A DNA stretch of 64,000 bases from the NCBI RefSeq assembly GCF_003966695.1, contig NZ_AP018827.1, positions 1,116,001-1,180,000 on the forward strand, given 5' to 3'. Every line of letters begins with the position of its first letter. The stretch's first letter is position 1. The position numbers and the translations under genes are program-made. Of the stretch, positions 16,460 through 24,594 are shown piece after piece. The notes below the pieces were generated by a model that saw nothing but the letters and a program-made list of their open reading frames with translations, ran no database searches and was not told where the DNA came from. Source of the stretch: Asticcacaulis excentricus (GTDB lineage: Bacteria; Pseudomonadota; Alphaproteobacteria; Caulobacterales; Caulobacteraceae).

Positions 16460-17811
16460 CAGTAATCCCTCGACCGCAGCGACGGATCGGGTAAGGCGTC
16501 GTCGGCCTCGACCACTTGAGCCGGAACCGCCGCCAGCGCCGGGGCGGTCGCGGTGGTGGTCACGGCGGATGAGGTCGGCAAGGTTATGACGCGCATGGTC
16601 GTTTCATCCGGGAAGGGTTGAAGCGGCGTGAAGGTCGAAGCCGGCGGTGGCGCGCCCCCTTTGAAGGTCGAGCGCACCGTCATCAGCTTGCTCAGCACGT
16701 CGAACCAGAAGGGCGCCCCCAGCGTCACGGCAAAAGCCGTCATCACCCAGCCTGAAATCAGCGCCACCATCGGCAGCACGTTAAACAGCGCATTGTCGCC
16801 GAGGGTCGGCGTCCCGTTATAGGCATTGGTGGCGATCTCAATCGTGCGCCCGACGGCCAGTTGCGCATTGTGCCACCACTGATCCGGACGATCGAGCCGG
16901 AAGTCAGGCGCCGGTGTCTTTGGTTCCTTGCTGGGTGGGCATTTGCGGTTATCGTGCAGCGGCGTGTCATTGCCGCAGAAACGGAACAGGTGCTGCATAC
17001 TGTCCATAGTGGTGGCGTTCCACCCCAAGGGCAGGCCCAGACGGCTCAAAGGGTTATCCAGACTGGCCGTCGCCTCTACGCCCTTGGCGGCGGTGTCGGT
17101 ATAGTATTGCTGGGCCGAGGCCTCGACCGCCTTGCGCAGGCTGGGCGAGCGGTAGAGCGTATCGGCAATCACCACCGTGTTGACGTTCATTACCACGCAG
17201 GCGACGAGGCTGAACCAGAACAGAATGGTCTGCGTCTCATGGCGATACCAGCCGGACACGCGGTCCATGGTGGCGTTGAACCACTGCTCCAGAAAGGTAC
17301 GCGCCTTGTTCATATCGCCATCGGCGGTATTGACCGCCAGTTGCACCACCCTGGCCAGACGCGGATTATTGAGGTTGTTAGTAGCGTTCAGCACGGCCTG
17401 CGGGTCGAGACGCCCGGACTGGGTCTGACCGCCCTTTTCGCTGATCATATCCAGCACAACGAAGGCGAAGTGCTCGGCCGGTATGTAGGACGGCAGTTTG
17501 CGCCCTTCGAAAAAGCGGCGGCGCGGCGGCGGCTTATAGTTGCCGCGATACAGCGTCATGATCAGGGGGTGGTTATAAAACCCTTCCAGAAATTCAAAGC
17601 CGTGCAGCTTGTCACCCGACTTGCGGTCAAAGCGCAGGGAATGCCCCTTGGGCAGGTTGCACAGAAGTTCGATCAGGCCGCGCTCCAGATTGCGCGAACG
17701 GCTTTTGAAAAAGCCTTCTACGGCTTCGCGCGCCGTCGTCGCCAGCACGCTCATCAGCAGGTAGATGAACACCAGACCCGCGGCGACATCTATGGACTCC
17801 GGCAGCAGCAT
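16459..17811 (-). CDS. Membrane protein of unknown function coupled to the hydrolase
   Basis: A 450-residue protein from ATG 17811, which follows a GGGGTGGGGG stretch; a TTG 15 codons earlier is the alternative. Three or four hydrophobic segments are visible: N-terminal (about 10-28), about 205-225 (ILFWFSLVACVVMNVNTVVIA), and about 345-370 (MVALISGWVMTAFAVTLGAPFWFD). The GAPFWFDVLSKLMTVRS motif recurs in a widespread uncharacterised bacterial membrane family, as I recall it. The C-terminus is Thr/Ala/Pro-rich and probably disordered. Its stop overlaps the start of the wall hydrolase, which suggests a joint function such as hydrolase delivery. Confidence 0.75.
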   Translation of the reverse strand: MLLPESIDVAAGLVFIYLLMSVLATTAREAVEGFFKSRSRNLERGLIELLCNLPKGHSLRFDRKSGDKLHGFEFLEGFYNHPLIMTLYRGNYKPPPRRRFFEGRKLPSYIPAEHFAFVVLDMISEKGGQTQSGRLDPQAVLNATNNLNNPRLARVVQLAVNTADGDMNKARTFLEQWFNATMDRVSGWYRHETQTILFWFSLVACVVMNVNTVVIADTLYRSPSLRKAVEASAQQYYTDTAAKGVEATASLDNPLSRLGLPLGWNATTMDSMQHLFRFCGNDTPLHDNRKCPPSKEPKTPAPDFRLDRPDQWWHNAQLAVGRTIEIATNAYNGTPTLGDNALFNVLPMVALISGWVMTAFAVTLGAPFWFDVLSKLMTVRSTFKGGAPPPASTFTPLQPFPDETTMRVITLPTSSAVTTTATAPALAAVPAQVVEADDALPDPSLRSRDY

Positions 17812-17972
17812 GTCCCCCACCCCGACCCGTTCATGGAAATTTTTATAAAAAATCAAACAGCCGGGGAATGACGTTAACCATAATTAACGAAAGCGCAATC
17901 ACCAAATCGTGACACTTTCCACAGGGTGGAAAGTGGCGCATTCGGGTCACAGGTCATGGCGTGAAAGTTAGC

Positions 17973-19349
17973 CTATTCCGGCCGTTCGAGGGCGCTCAGC
18001 TTTTCGCGGCCTTCGGGGCTGAGGGTCAAGCCGTCGGCAACGGTTTTGGCCGTCGCCACGGCCCCGCGCGGCGACATCATGGCCGCCGCCTTCATCGAGG
18101 CGTGTGTAATACCCGCCAGCCGCGCCACCGCCATCTGCCGATAGCTGTCGAAGCCCTGCACCATGCAGGCACCGGCGGCCTGTTTGGCCGCGGCCGCCAG
18201 TTGGCCCAGATATTCGCTCAGCGCGTCGTCATCGCGTTTAACGCCATCATATTCGATGCACACGCCCGAAAGGCCGCACTTGGCCAGAGCTGAGATGACC
18301 TTGCGGTCCGAAGACACGTGCCCCACCACCGTCATGCAGAAGGGCTTGATCAGCGAGACGATTTCCAGAACGCGGTGCGGCGGCACCCCATCCAGACCGC
18401 GCACCTCAAACAGGACTTTCAGCCCCATCTCATTGGCGGCCTTGGCCACTTCGTGCGTGATCTTCTGACGCGCGCGCTGCGAGGCGAAGGTGGAAAAGGC
18501 GGCGGGCACGACCATCAGCATCTTGCGCTGATCGGCCTCACGCATACGCAGAATTTTCAGCCCCTGCTCGATATTGGTGATATCGACCAACTCGCGCAGA
18601 CCCCAATCCATATTGGCCAGCGCCTTGCGGTCCAGCAGGGTGTTGTCCGACGCCTCGACGACCAGTGGCTCCAGTCGGTGGCCGATCATCACCATCTTCT
18701 TCATCTCGAACAGGGGCTCGTTGGATGAAGCGATGCGCAGGGTGCGATTGGCCAAGGTCACGGTGGCCGCCACCATCACCGGGCGCTGGATATTGGTCAT
18801 TTGCGGCCCCTGACCGGGCGTGCGGACGGCCTCACCCGTGGTTTCGCCCGTAATCGGCTTTACGCGCTCAGGCCCGGCTTCCGGGCGGTCGAACCAGGTT
18901 TTGAGGTCAATCGGATTGAGCAGGAAGCGGTCCACGTCCTCGACCTGCACCTCATACAGGGGCACCGGCACTTCGGAGACGTCACCGACAAAGAAATTCC
19001 CCAGATCGCGCCACATCTCGGTCACCGACAATGCCCCTCGCCGCGATCCTTCCGTCGGGATTATGGCCAGCCAGGCGTCATCATTGATGCGCAGGCACCA
19101 GTTCGGCTCCTGAAAGCGGCGTTCAAACCCGGTCTTGAGATGTTCGTAAACCAGCTCGCTCTTGACGTCCCACTTGGAGCCCAGACGCACGATCAGCGTA
19201 TCGAGTTTGAGCAGAAAGGCATGGCCCCGCGCACTGACACGGGTTTCGCGCAGGCGCTCGATGATATTCACCGCGTCCTCGCGCTCCAGCACCAGCCGTT
19301 CAGGCTCCGCTGCGCTACCCTGCCCTGTCGAAAGGATGTCTTGAGACAT
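17973..19349 (-). CDS. Unknown protein, possibly a degenerate GGDEF/EAL-type regulator
   Basis: A 458-residue soluble protein. The N-terminal part (about 25-150) has a pattern resembling a cyclase-like fold without GGDEF residues (LRETRVSARGHAFLLKLDTL and LRINDDAWLAIIPTEG). The C-terminal half (about 270-445) alternates strands and helices like an EAL barrel (MLMVVPAAFSTFAS, LKVLFEVRGLDGVPPHRVLEIV, MTVVGHVSSD, LSGVCIEYDG) but has no EAL, DDFGTG or KID catalytic motif. A Pro/Thr/Gly-rich linker separates them. This assignment is inference from pattern only. It lies 160 bases upstream of the membrane protein and wall hydrolase genes on the same strand. Confidence 0.6.
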   Translation of the reverse strand: MSQDILSTGQGSAAEPERLVLEREDAVNIIERLRETRVSARGHAFLLKLDTLIVRLGSKWDVKSELVYEHLKTGFERRFQEPNWCLRINDDAWLAIIPTEGSRRGALSVTEMWRDLGNFFVGDVSEVPVPLYEVQVEDVDRFLLNPIDLKTWFDRPEAGPERVKPITGETTGEAVRTPGQGPQMTNIQRPVMVAATVTLANRTLRIASSNEPLFEMKKMVMIGHRLEPLVVEASDNTLLDRKALANMDWGLRELVDITNIEQGLKILRMREADQRKMLMVVPAAFSTFASQRARQKITHEVAKAANEMGLKVLFEVRGLDGVPPHRVLEIVSLIKPFCMTVVGHVSSDRKVISALAKCGLSGVCIEYDGVKRDDDALSEYLGQLAAAAKQAAGACMVQGFDSYRQMAVARLAGITHASMKAAAMMSPRGAVATAKTVADGLTLSPEGREKLSALERPE

Positions 19350-19500
19350 GCCGCTGACACCAGCCCTACTTACAACACCATCCCCCTCAGCCTACGGATG
19401 CAGCGTTGAAACAACATTAACGCACATGTCAAAAATGCAGCGCGCGGGTCTGAGGAGGTGAAAGGACGCTGCGAACGAAAGAGTTAAGCAAGTCTTCACT

Positions 19501-19577
19501 CTAGTATCGTGAATTTGAAGTTCGCTTCATTTTGATATCGAGAGCTGGGCGAACTTCAAATTCAAAAACGATACTAG
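19501..19577. repeat. CTAG-bounded hairpin element, copy 1
   Basis: A 77-base near-perfect inverted repeat beginning and ending in CTAG, with arms around AATTTGAAGTTCGC and GCGAACTTCAAATT and an internal TTGATATCG near the loop. It is homologous to copy 2 (19591-19665) in opposite orientation, with paired base changes that keep the stem. Confidence 0.85.
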
Positions 19578-19590
19578 ATACAATAAGTTG

Positions 19591-19665
19591 CTAGTGTCCG
19601 GTTGAATCTGAAATTCGCCAGAGAGCGATATCAAGCGCATGCGAATTTCAGATTCAGGACACTAG
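19591..19665. repeat. CTAG-bounded hairpin element, copy 2 (inverted)
   Basis: A 75-base inverted repeat, CTAGTGTCC at one end and GGACACTAG at the other, with arms AATCTGAAATTCGC/GCGAATTTCAGATT. Reverse-complemented, it aligns with copy 1 including the TTGATATCG core. Outer GTGT/ACAC replaces GTAT/ATAC, a compensatory change. Confidence 0.85.
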
Positions 19666-19780
19666 GTGTTAAAACCTTGTACATCTTGAGCGAATCGCCC
19701 GGAGGCTTGCCATTTCCGCCGTTGCACCGGCCCCTGACGACCTGGACCGCGTCGCCCCTGCGGCAGACGCGCCCGAAGTC

Positions 19781-20734
19781 GTGCGCCCGGACAGCGGCCT
19801 TCAGCCCCTGACACAGGTTCGGACCCTTTTGCATCTGATGCAACTGAACGCTCTGGCGCGGCGTCAGGCGGGTTTGGCGGACGAAAGCCAGCCGGGCTTT
19901 GTCGCACGCCTGAAGGCGCTGATCGCGGACCTGCCTGCGGACAGCGCGCAAGCCGTACTCAACGAACTGGCCGAGGCCGACTGGGCCGATCCGGATCTGG
20001 TTGCCTCCCTGTGCCGTTTATCACAGGCCGGGGCCGCGGGTCTGCTGGGTTCGCCGGTTTTGCGCGATCACGACCTCCTGTCGCTCTTGGCCGATTCAGC
20101 CGACCGCGCGCGCCTGATCGCGCGACGATCCCATCTCAGCCCTGCGGTCATCGACGCCCTGATCGCGGTGGCTGACACCGCCACGGCCACCGCGCTGCTG
20201 AACAACCGCCACCTGCGCCTCAACGCCGTCGCTTTCGATGCCCTGACCGACCGCGCGCGCACAGACATCGCGCTGCGCGCCCCCCTGACGCGCCACCCTC
20301 GCCTGACGCGCGAAGCGGCGGCCCGCCTGCTCGATGTGGTGGGGCCGGACCTGCGCGCCACCTTGCTTGGCCGCTTTGAAGGCCTTTATGCCCGGCATTT
20401 TCACACCACACCGCCGGCCGATGCGGCACAGACCCTGCACCGGCTGCAAGGCGGCGATTTCCTCGCCTTCCGTCAGGGTCTGTCGCGCCTGACCGGACTG
20501 GACCGCGCCGTCGTGGACCGCGCCCTGACGCAGGACTCCGCCGTGCCTCTGGTCCTGCTTCTGAGCGCCGCGAAGATCGACCGGGCCGCCTTCGCGGACA
20601 TACTGGCTCAGGTTCAGGCGCTGAATGACGGGCACCCGCGTATTCATGAGCGCCACCTGGCCTTTGTGCGCGGCCTGTTCGATCTCGATGCCGACGAAGC
20701 CCGTCAAAGGCTGTTGGCCATCTATTCCCATTGA
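19781..20734 (+). CDS. DUF2336 domain protein
   Basis: A 317-residue alpha-helical protein of the alphaproteobacterial DUF2336 family. HEAT-like helical repeats are visible (LLADSADRARLIARRSHLSPAVIDALIAVAD, then LLNNRHLRLNAVAFDALTDRA and TRHPRLTREAAARLLDVVG). The only usable start in frame is GTG 19781; the frame is open back to a TAA near 19671, and the unused stretch reads like disordered coding sequence (ISAVAPAPDDLDRVAP). The CTAG hairpin ends at 19665, so the native 5' end may have been lost or displaced. Function unknown. Confidence 0.8.
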   Translation: MRPDSGLQPLTQVRTLLHLMQLNALARRQAGLADESQPGFVARLKALIADLPADSAQAVLNELAEADWADPDLVASLCRLSQAGAAGLLGSPVLRDHDLLSLLADSADRARLIARRSHLSPAVIDALIAVADTATATALLNNRHLRLNAVAFDALTDRARTDIALRAPLTRHPRLTREAAARLLDVVGPDLRATLLGRFEGLYARHFHTTPPADAAQTLHRLQGGDFLAFRQGLSRLTGLDRAVVDRALTQDSAVPLVLLLSAAKIDRAAFADILAQVQALNDGHPRIHERHLAFVRGLFDLDADEARQRLLAIYSH

Positions 20735-20783
20735 ACGAAATCCGTTTTAAGACGGCTATCCCCTGCTGTTCAGACCCTGCCTC

Positions 20784-21542
20784 ATGCCCCTCAAACTCGC
20801 CTTTACCGCCTCCGAACGCCCCGAAGCTCAGGCCGCCTGCGCGGTCTTACGCAAACGGTATGGCGAGTCGAATGACCCGGATGTGATTGTGGCGCTGGGC
20901 GGGGACGGCTGGCTTCTGGAGTGTGTGCACGCGCATTTCCGCGACGAACGCCCGATCTTTGGCATGAATATGGGCTCGATCGGCTTTCTGCTGAACGAAT
21001 ATCGTGAAAACGACCTGATGGCGCGCATCGAGAGCGCCGAGCATACGCGCATCAGCCCCCTGCGCATGACCGCCACCAATGGCCGTGGCGAAGTGCAGGA
21101 GGCGCTGGCCTTCAATGAAGTGTCGCTGCTGCGGCAGACGCATCAAAGTGCCAAACTGCGCATCCTGATCGATGGCAAGGCGCGGCTGGAGGAACTGATC
21201 TGTGACGGCGCGCTGGTGGCAACGCCGGCGGGTTCGACCGCCTACAATCTGTCGGCGCACGGGCCAATCATCCCTCTCGACGCGCAGGCCCTCGCCCTGA
21301 CCCCGATCAGCGCCTTCCGCCCCCGCCGCTGGCGCGGCGCCCTGCTGCCCCATTCCGCCAAGGTGCGCTTTGAGGTGCTGGAGTGCGATAAACGCCCGGT
21401 AGCAGCCTCGGCCGATACGTTCGAAGTGCGCTATATCCGTGAGGTCGAGGTCGTCGAGGCCCCGGAACTATCGGCGACGATCCTGTTTGATGCCGGTAAT
21501 GGCTATGATGAGCGCGTGCTGACGGAACAGTTTTCGAGCTGA
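20784..21542 (+). CDS. nadK: NAD kinase
   Basis: Phosphorylates NAD to NADP. It has 252 residues, the short alphaproteobacterial form. The family motifs are the GGDG nucleotide site ([13 protein letters not shown], about residue 38), [12 protein letters not shown], the NE motif in [11 protein letters not shown], and the glycine/threonine-rich [22 protein letters not shown]. It begins 49 bases after the DUF2336 gene; a shared transcript is possible but unproven. Confidence 0.97.
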   Translation: MPLKLAFTASERPEAQAACAVLRKRYGESNDPDVIVALGGDGWLLECVHAHFRDERPIFGMNMGSIGFLLNEYRENDLMARIESAEHTRISPLRMTATNGRGEVQEALAFNEVSLLRQTHQSAKLRILIDGKARLEELICDGALVATPAGSTAYNLSAHGPIIPLDAQALALTPISAFRPRRWRGALLPHSAKVRFEVLECDKRPVAASADTFEVRYIREVEVVEAPELSATILFDAGNGYDERVLTEQFSS

Positions 21543-21638
21543 CCTTTGTCGTCCACAGGTGAAATACGTGGCTATTAGGGCTTCCTAAAGGGGTTTGGGA
21601 TATGGTTGACGAAACAATCCTACGGAAATAACCACGTC

Positions 21639-22127
21639 ATGTCCGAAAAAGCCCAGGTCATTCAGATCCCCAACACTTTGCGCGCCAAGGTCGGCGGCAA
21701 GCTGGGTGCGCTTGATCCGGCCACGCTTGCCAAGGCGGAAGAAGCCCTGTCGTCCCTGTCGGATCAATTCGACAACTGGCTGGACGATGAGGTCAACAAG
21801 CTGGAAAAAGCGCAGGAGACCATCCGCAACGAAGGCCTCAGCGAAAAGAACGCCGAACAGCTCTATTTCCGCTGCCATGATCTCAAAGGGCTCGGCACCA
21901 CCTATGGCTATCCGCTGATCACCCGCATCGCCGGTTCGGTGTGCAAGATGCTGGACGACGAGACCATTCGTTTGCAGTCGCCGCGCCTTCTGATCGACGC
22001 CCACGTCGATGCCATCCGCGCCGTCGTGCGTGGCAAGATCAAGGACGAAAACCATCCGGTGGGCGTGACGCTGGCCGAAACGCTGGAAGCGCGCGTCAAG
22101 GAACATATGGACAAGTTCAAAGACTGA
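21639..22127 (+). CDS. Hpt (histidine phosphotransfer) domain protein
   Basis: A 162-residue protein. The middle (about 75-115) carries an Hpt signature, FRCHDLKGLGTTYGYPLITRIAG, where the His of HDLKG would accept phosphate from a receiver domain. The flanks are helical (SSLSDQFDNWLDDEVNKLEKAQ before; a helical C-terminus after), consistent with a four-helix bundle. ATG 21639 is chosen; an earlier in-frame start at 21606 adds MTKQSYGNNHV without a better ribosome site. Partners are not in the immediate neighbourhood, though a response regulator and kinase lie 1.6-3.8 kb downstream. Confidence 0.82.
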   Translation: MSEKAQVIQIPNTLRAKVGGKLGALDPATLAKAEEALSSLSDQFDNWLDDEVNKLEKAQETIRNEGLSEKNAEQLYFRCHDLKGLGTTYGYPLITRIAGSVCKMLDDETIRLQSPRLLIDAHVDAIRAVVRGKIKDENHPVGVTLAETLEARVKEHMDKFKD

Positions 22128-22149
22128 TACGCTTTGCGTCTGGTCACAC

Positions 22150-22180
22150 AAAAAGCCCCGGTTCGCACCGGGGCTTTTTG
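22150..22180. terminator. Bidirectional intrinsic terminator
   Basis: AAAAAGCCCCGGT and ACCGGGGCTTTTT arms with a TCGC loop, between the convergent Hpt gene and the nucleoside transporter. It can serve both strands. Confidence 0.95.
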
Positions 22181-22199
22181 CGTTTCAGGGGGATGGATG

Positions 22200-23522
22200 T
22201 CAGCGAGTGGCGACCGCTGCGGCCGGTGCCTTGGCCTCGCTGAGGCCGAACAGGGCGTCCGGCAAAGCCCCAATGATAGCCGCCGACAGGCAGGTGGCGA
22301 CAAAGCCGGCAAACAGAGCCTTCCACACCAGACTCAACACCTCTTCGCGGCGCTCGGGCATCAGCACGCCCAGCCCCGTGACCGTGATGCCGACCGAACC
22401 GATATTGGCGAAACCGCAAATGGCATAGGTCATCAGCATCCGCGTGCGCTCGCTCATATCCTCTGCCGGGATCGCGCCCAGCTTAAGGAAGGCAACAAAC
22501 TCGGTCAGAGTCAGCTTGGTGCCAAGGATATAGCCCGCCTTCTGCGCCTCTTCCCACGGCACGCCAATGATCCAGGCCAGTGGGGCAAAAACGACCGACA
22601 GACCGCGTTCCAGCGACAGGGGCTCGCCACCGACGTGCGGGAACATGCCCAGCAGGATGTTGACCAGCGAGACGAAGGACACGAAAACGATCAGAATGGC
22701 CGAAATATTCATCACCACCATCAGGCCGTCCGCTGTACCCTTGGAAATGGCGTCGATGGCGCTATCGTACTTGAGCGACGAATTGTAGTCGGCGACCACG
22801 CCGCCCTCGCCTTCTTTCTCCGGTACGATAATGCGCGACAACAGCACGCCTGCCGGGGCCGAAATGATCGAGGCGACCAGCACGTGACCCGCCGCATTGG
22901 GCAGGGTGGCTTTGAGGATCAGGGCGTAAGCGACCATGGTCGAACCGGCCACCGTGGCCAGACCCACCACCATCATCATGAACACTTCCGAGCGCGACAG
23001 CTTGGACAAATAGGCGCGGATGACGATGGGGCTTTCGATCATGCCCAGAAAAATATTGGTGGCCACCGCCAGTGCCGACGCGCCGCCAAGGCCCATCGTC
23101 TTCTGAAACAGGAAGCCGAAGCCCTGCGTGATCCATTTGAGGATATGCCAGTGCCACAGAAGCGCCGACAGGGCCGAAATGACGAGGATCAGTGGCAGGA
23201 CCTGAAAGGCAAAAACGAACAGGGCGCTCTGGTCCTGCACGGTATAGGGCTGGGCACCGCCGCCCAGATAGCCAAAGACGAACTGCGTGCCCTGATTGGT
23301 CGCGGCCGCCAGAGCGTCCACGCCGGCATTCACGCTGTCGAGCACGGCCTGCGATTGCGGGAAACCGAAGAACAGAAAGGCCAGAAGGACCTGAACGCCA
23401 ATGGCACCGAGGGTCAGAAAGACCGGAAACTTTTTCTTGTTTTCCGAGAGCAGCCAGCAGGCCAGCAGCATGATCCCGATGCCCAGTATGCTCTGGACGT
23501 TCAGCATTCCGTAAGACGGCAT
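22200..23522 (-). CDS. NupC-family (CNT) nucleoside transporter
   Basis: A 440-residue cation-coupled nucleoside symporter with about ten hydrophobic segments. Family blocks are LGGASALAVATNIFLGMIESPIVIRAYL, then SRSEVFMMMVVGLATVAGSTMVAYA and, near the end, YAICGFANIGSVGITVTGLG. ATG 23522 has an AGGGG ribosome site; the 25 codons before it lack one. It is convergent with the Hpt gene and divergent from the response regulator. The exact nucleoside preference cannot be read. Confidence 0.94.
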   Translation of the reverse strand: MPSYGMLNVQSILGIGIMLLACWLLSENKKKFPVFLTLGAIGVQVLLAFLFFGFPQSQAVLDSVNAGVDALAAATNQGTQFVFGYLGGGAQPYTVQDQSALFVFAFQVLPLILVISALSALLWHWHILKWITQGFGFLFQKTMGLGGASALAVATNIFLGMIESPIVIRAYLSKLSRSEVFMMMVVGLATVAGSTMVAYALILKATLPNAAGHVLVASIISAPAGVLLSRIIVPEKEGEGGVVADYNSSLKYDSAIDAISKGTADGLMVVMNISAILIVFVSFVSLVNILLGMFPHVGGEPLSLERGLSVVFAPLAWIIGVPWEEAQKAGYILGTKLTLTEFVAFLKLGAIPAEDMSERTRMLMTYAICGFANIGSVGITVTGLGVLMPERREEVLSLVWKALFAGFVATCLSAAIIGALPDALFGLSEAKAPAAAVATR

Positions 23523-23757
23523 GTACACAATCCCCTGGCGGCTCTGCACACGATTTCGCCGCCCAAACTGTAAATATCCGATAACCTTTGAAACCAAGGC
23601 AAGCGGTTTCTTCGTCTGGCCGACACTATTTTCGCTATCCGCGATCCGCTATGACAAAAAGGCGACAAATCCAGATGACAAATCACCTTGTGCCCCTGTA
23701 GTCTCGCCACAATACCGGCCCCAAGACGCCGCCCATAACAAGGACAGGACTTATCAA

Positions 23758-24459
23758 GTGAGCCCTCAGCCCGGTCTTAATGACGCCGTCGTTCGCCACC
23801 TGCTGGTTGTTGACGACGATGATCGCATCCGTACCCTGCTCAAGGAGTTCCTGTCGCGTCAGGGCTTCCGCGTCACCGCCGCCGCCCATGCCGACGCCGC
23901 CAAGCGGATGCTGCAACTGCTGGATTTCGACCTCCTGATCCTCGACGTGATGATGCCGGGCGAAGACGGCTTCTCTCTATCGAAATGGGTGCGGCAGCAT
24001 TCCAACGTACCCATCCTTATCCTGACGGCGCGCGGCCTGCCCGACGACCGTATCATGGGGCTAAGCCTGGGGGCCGACGACTACCTGTCCAAGCCGTTCG
24101 AGCCGCAGGAACTGTTGCTGCGGATCGAAGCGATCCTGCGTCGCACCGGCGTCAAGCCTGCCCTGCCGAAGACCATCAGCATGGGGCAGATCACCTTCGA
24201 CCTCGAACGCGCCGAACTGACACGAAATGGCGCGATGGTGCGCCTGACCGAGGCCGAGGCGCAGCTTTTGAAATACCTGGCTGAACGCGCCAATGTGCCG
24301 GTGGATCGTATGGACCTCGCCAAGGACAGCGTCGATACCACCGGTCGCGCCGTGGACGTTCAGGTCACCCGACTGCGCCGCAAGATCGAGCCGGACCCCA
24401 AGAACCCGCGCTACCTGCAAACTGTGCGCGGCAAGGGCTATATGCTGGCGCCGGATTAA
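23758..24459 (+). CDS. OmpR-family response regulator (PetR-like)
   Basis: A 233-residue two-component regulator starting at GTG 23758 with an AAGGAC ribosome site. The receiver domain has the acidic pair in LLVVDDDDRI, the phosphoacceptor Asp in LLILDVMMPGEDG, the Thr in LILTARG and Lys in YLSKPFEP. A winged-helix Trans_reg_C domain follows (about 140-230), with RLTEAEAQLLKYLAE and VTRLRRKIEPDPKNPRYLQTVRGKGYML. A longer reading from 23521 overlaps the divergent transporter start and is not supported. The cognate kinase follows after a repeat element. Confidence 0.93.
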   Translation: MSPQPGLNDAVVRHLLVVDDDDRIRTLLKEFLSRQGFRVTAAAHADAAKRMLQLLDFDLLILDVMMPGEDGFSLSKWVRQHSNVPILILTARGLPDDRIMGLSLGADDYLSKPFEPQELLLRIEAILRRTGVKPALPKTISMGQITFDLERAELTRNGAMVRLTEAEAQLLKYLAERANVPVDRMDLAKDSVDTTGRAVDVQVTRLRRKIEPDPKNPRYLQTVRGKGYMLAPD

Positions 24460-24464
24460 GGCTT

Positions 24465-24585
24465 CGCCCTACCTGCTCGCGAGGAGGGAGGGCCGCGAAG
24501 TGGTGTGTGGGGCAAACCACGCAAAGACATGCCCCCTCCGGCGCAGACCAACTGCGCCACCTCCCCCGCCCCGCAGGGGAGGAGG
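24465..24585. repeat. Extragenic palindromic element between regulator and kinase
   Basis: Contains GCGCAG/CTGCGC and the hairpin CCTCCCC-loop-GGGGAGG (about 24559-24582), preceded by CCCCTCCGG. It shares its CCACCTCCCC end module with the gcvH-gcvP element. It fills most of the 135-base gap within a probable two-gene operon. Confidence 0.6.
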
Positions 24586-24594
24586 ATCGGTTGA

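Noticed and set aside
22134-23573. 479-codon open frame on the plus strand
   Set aside because: Antisense to the CNT transporter, which has clear membrane helices and family motifs.
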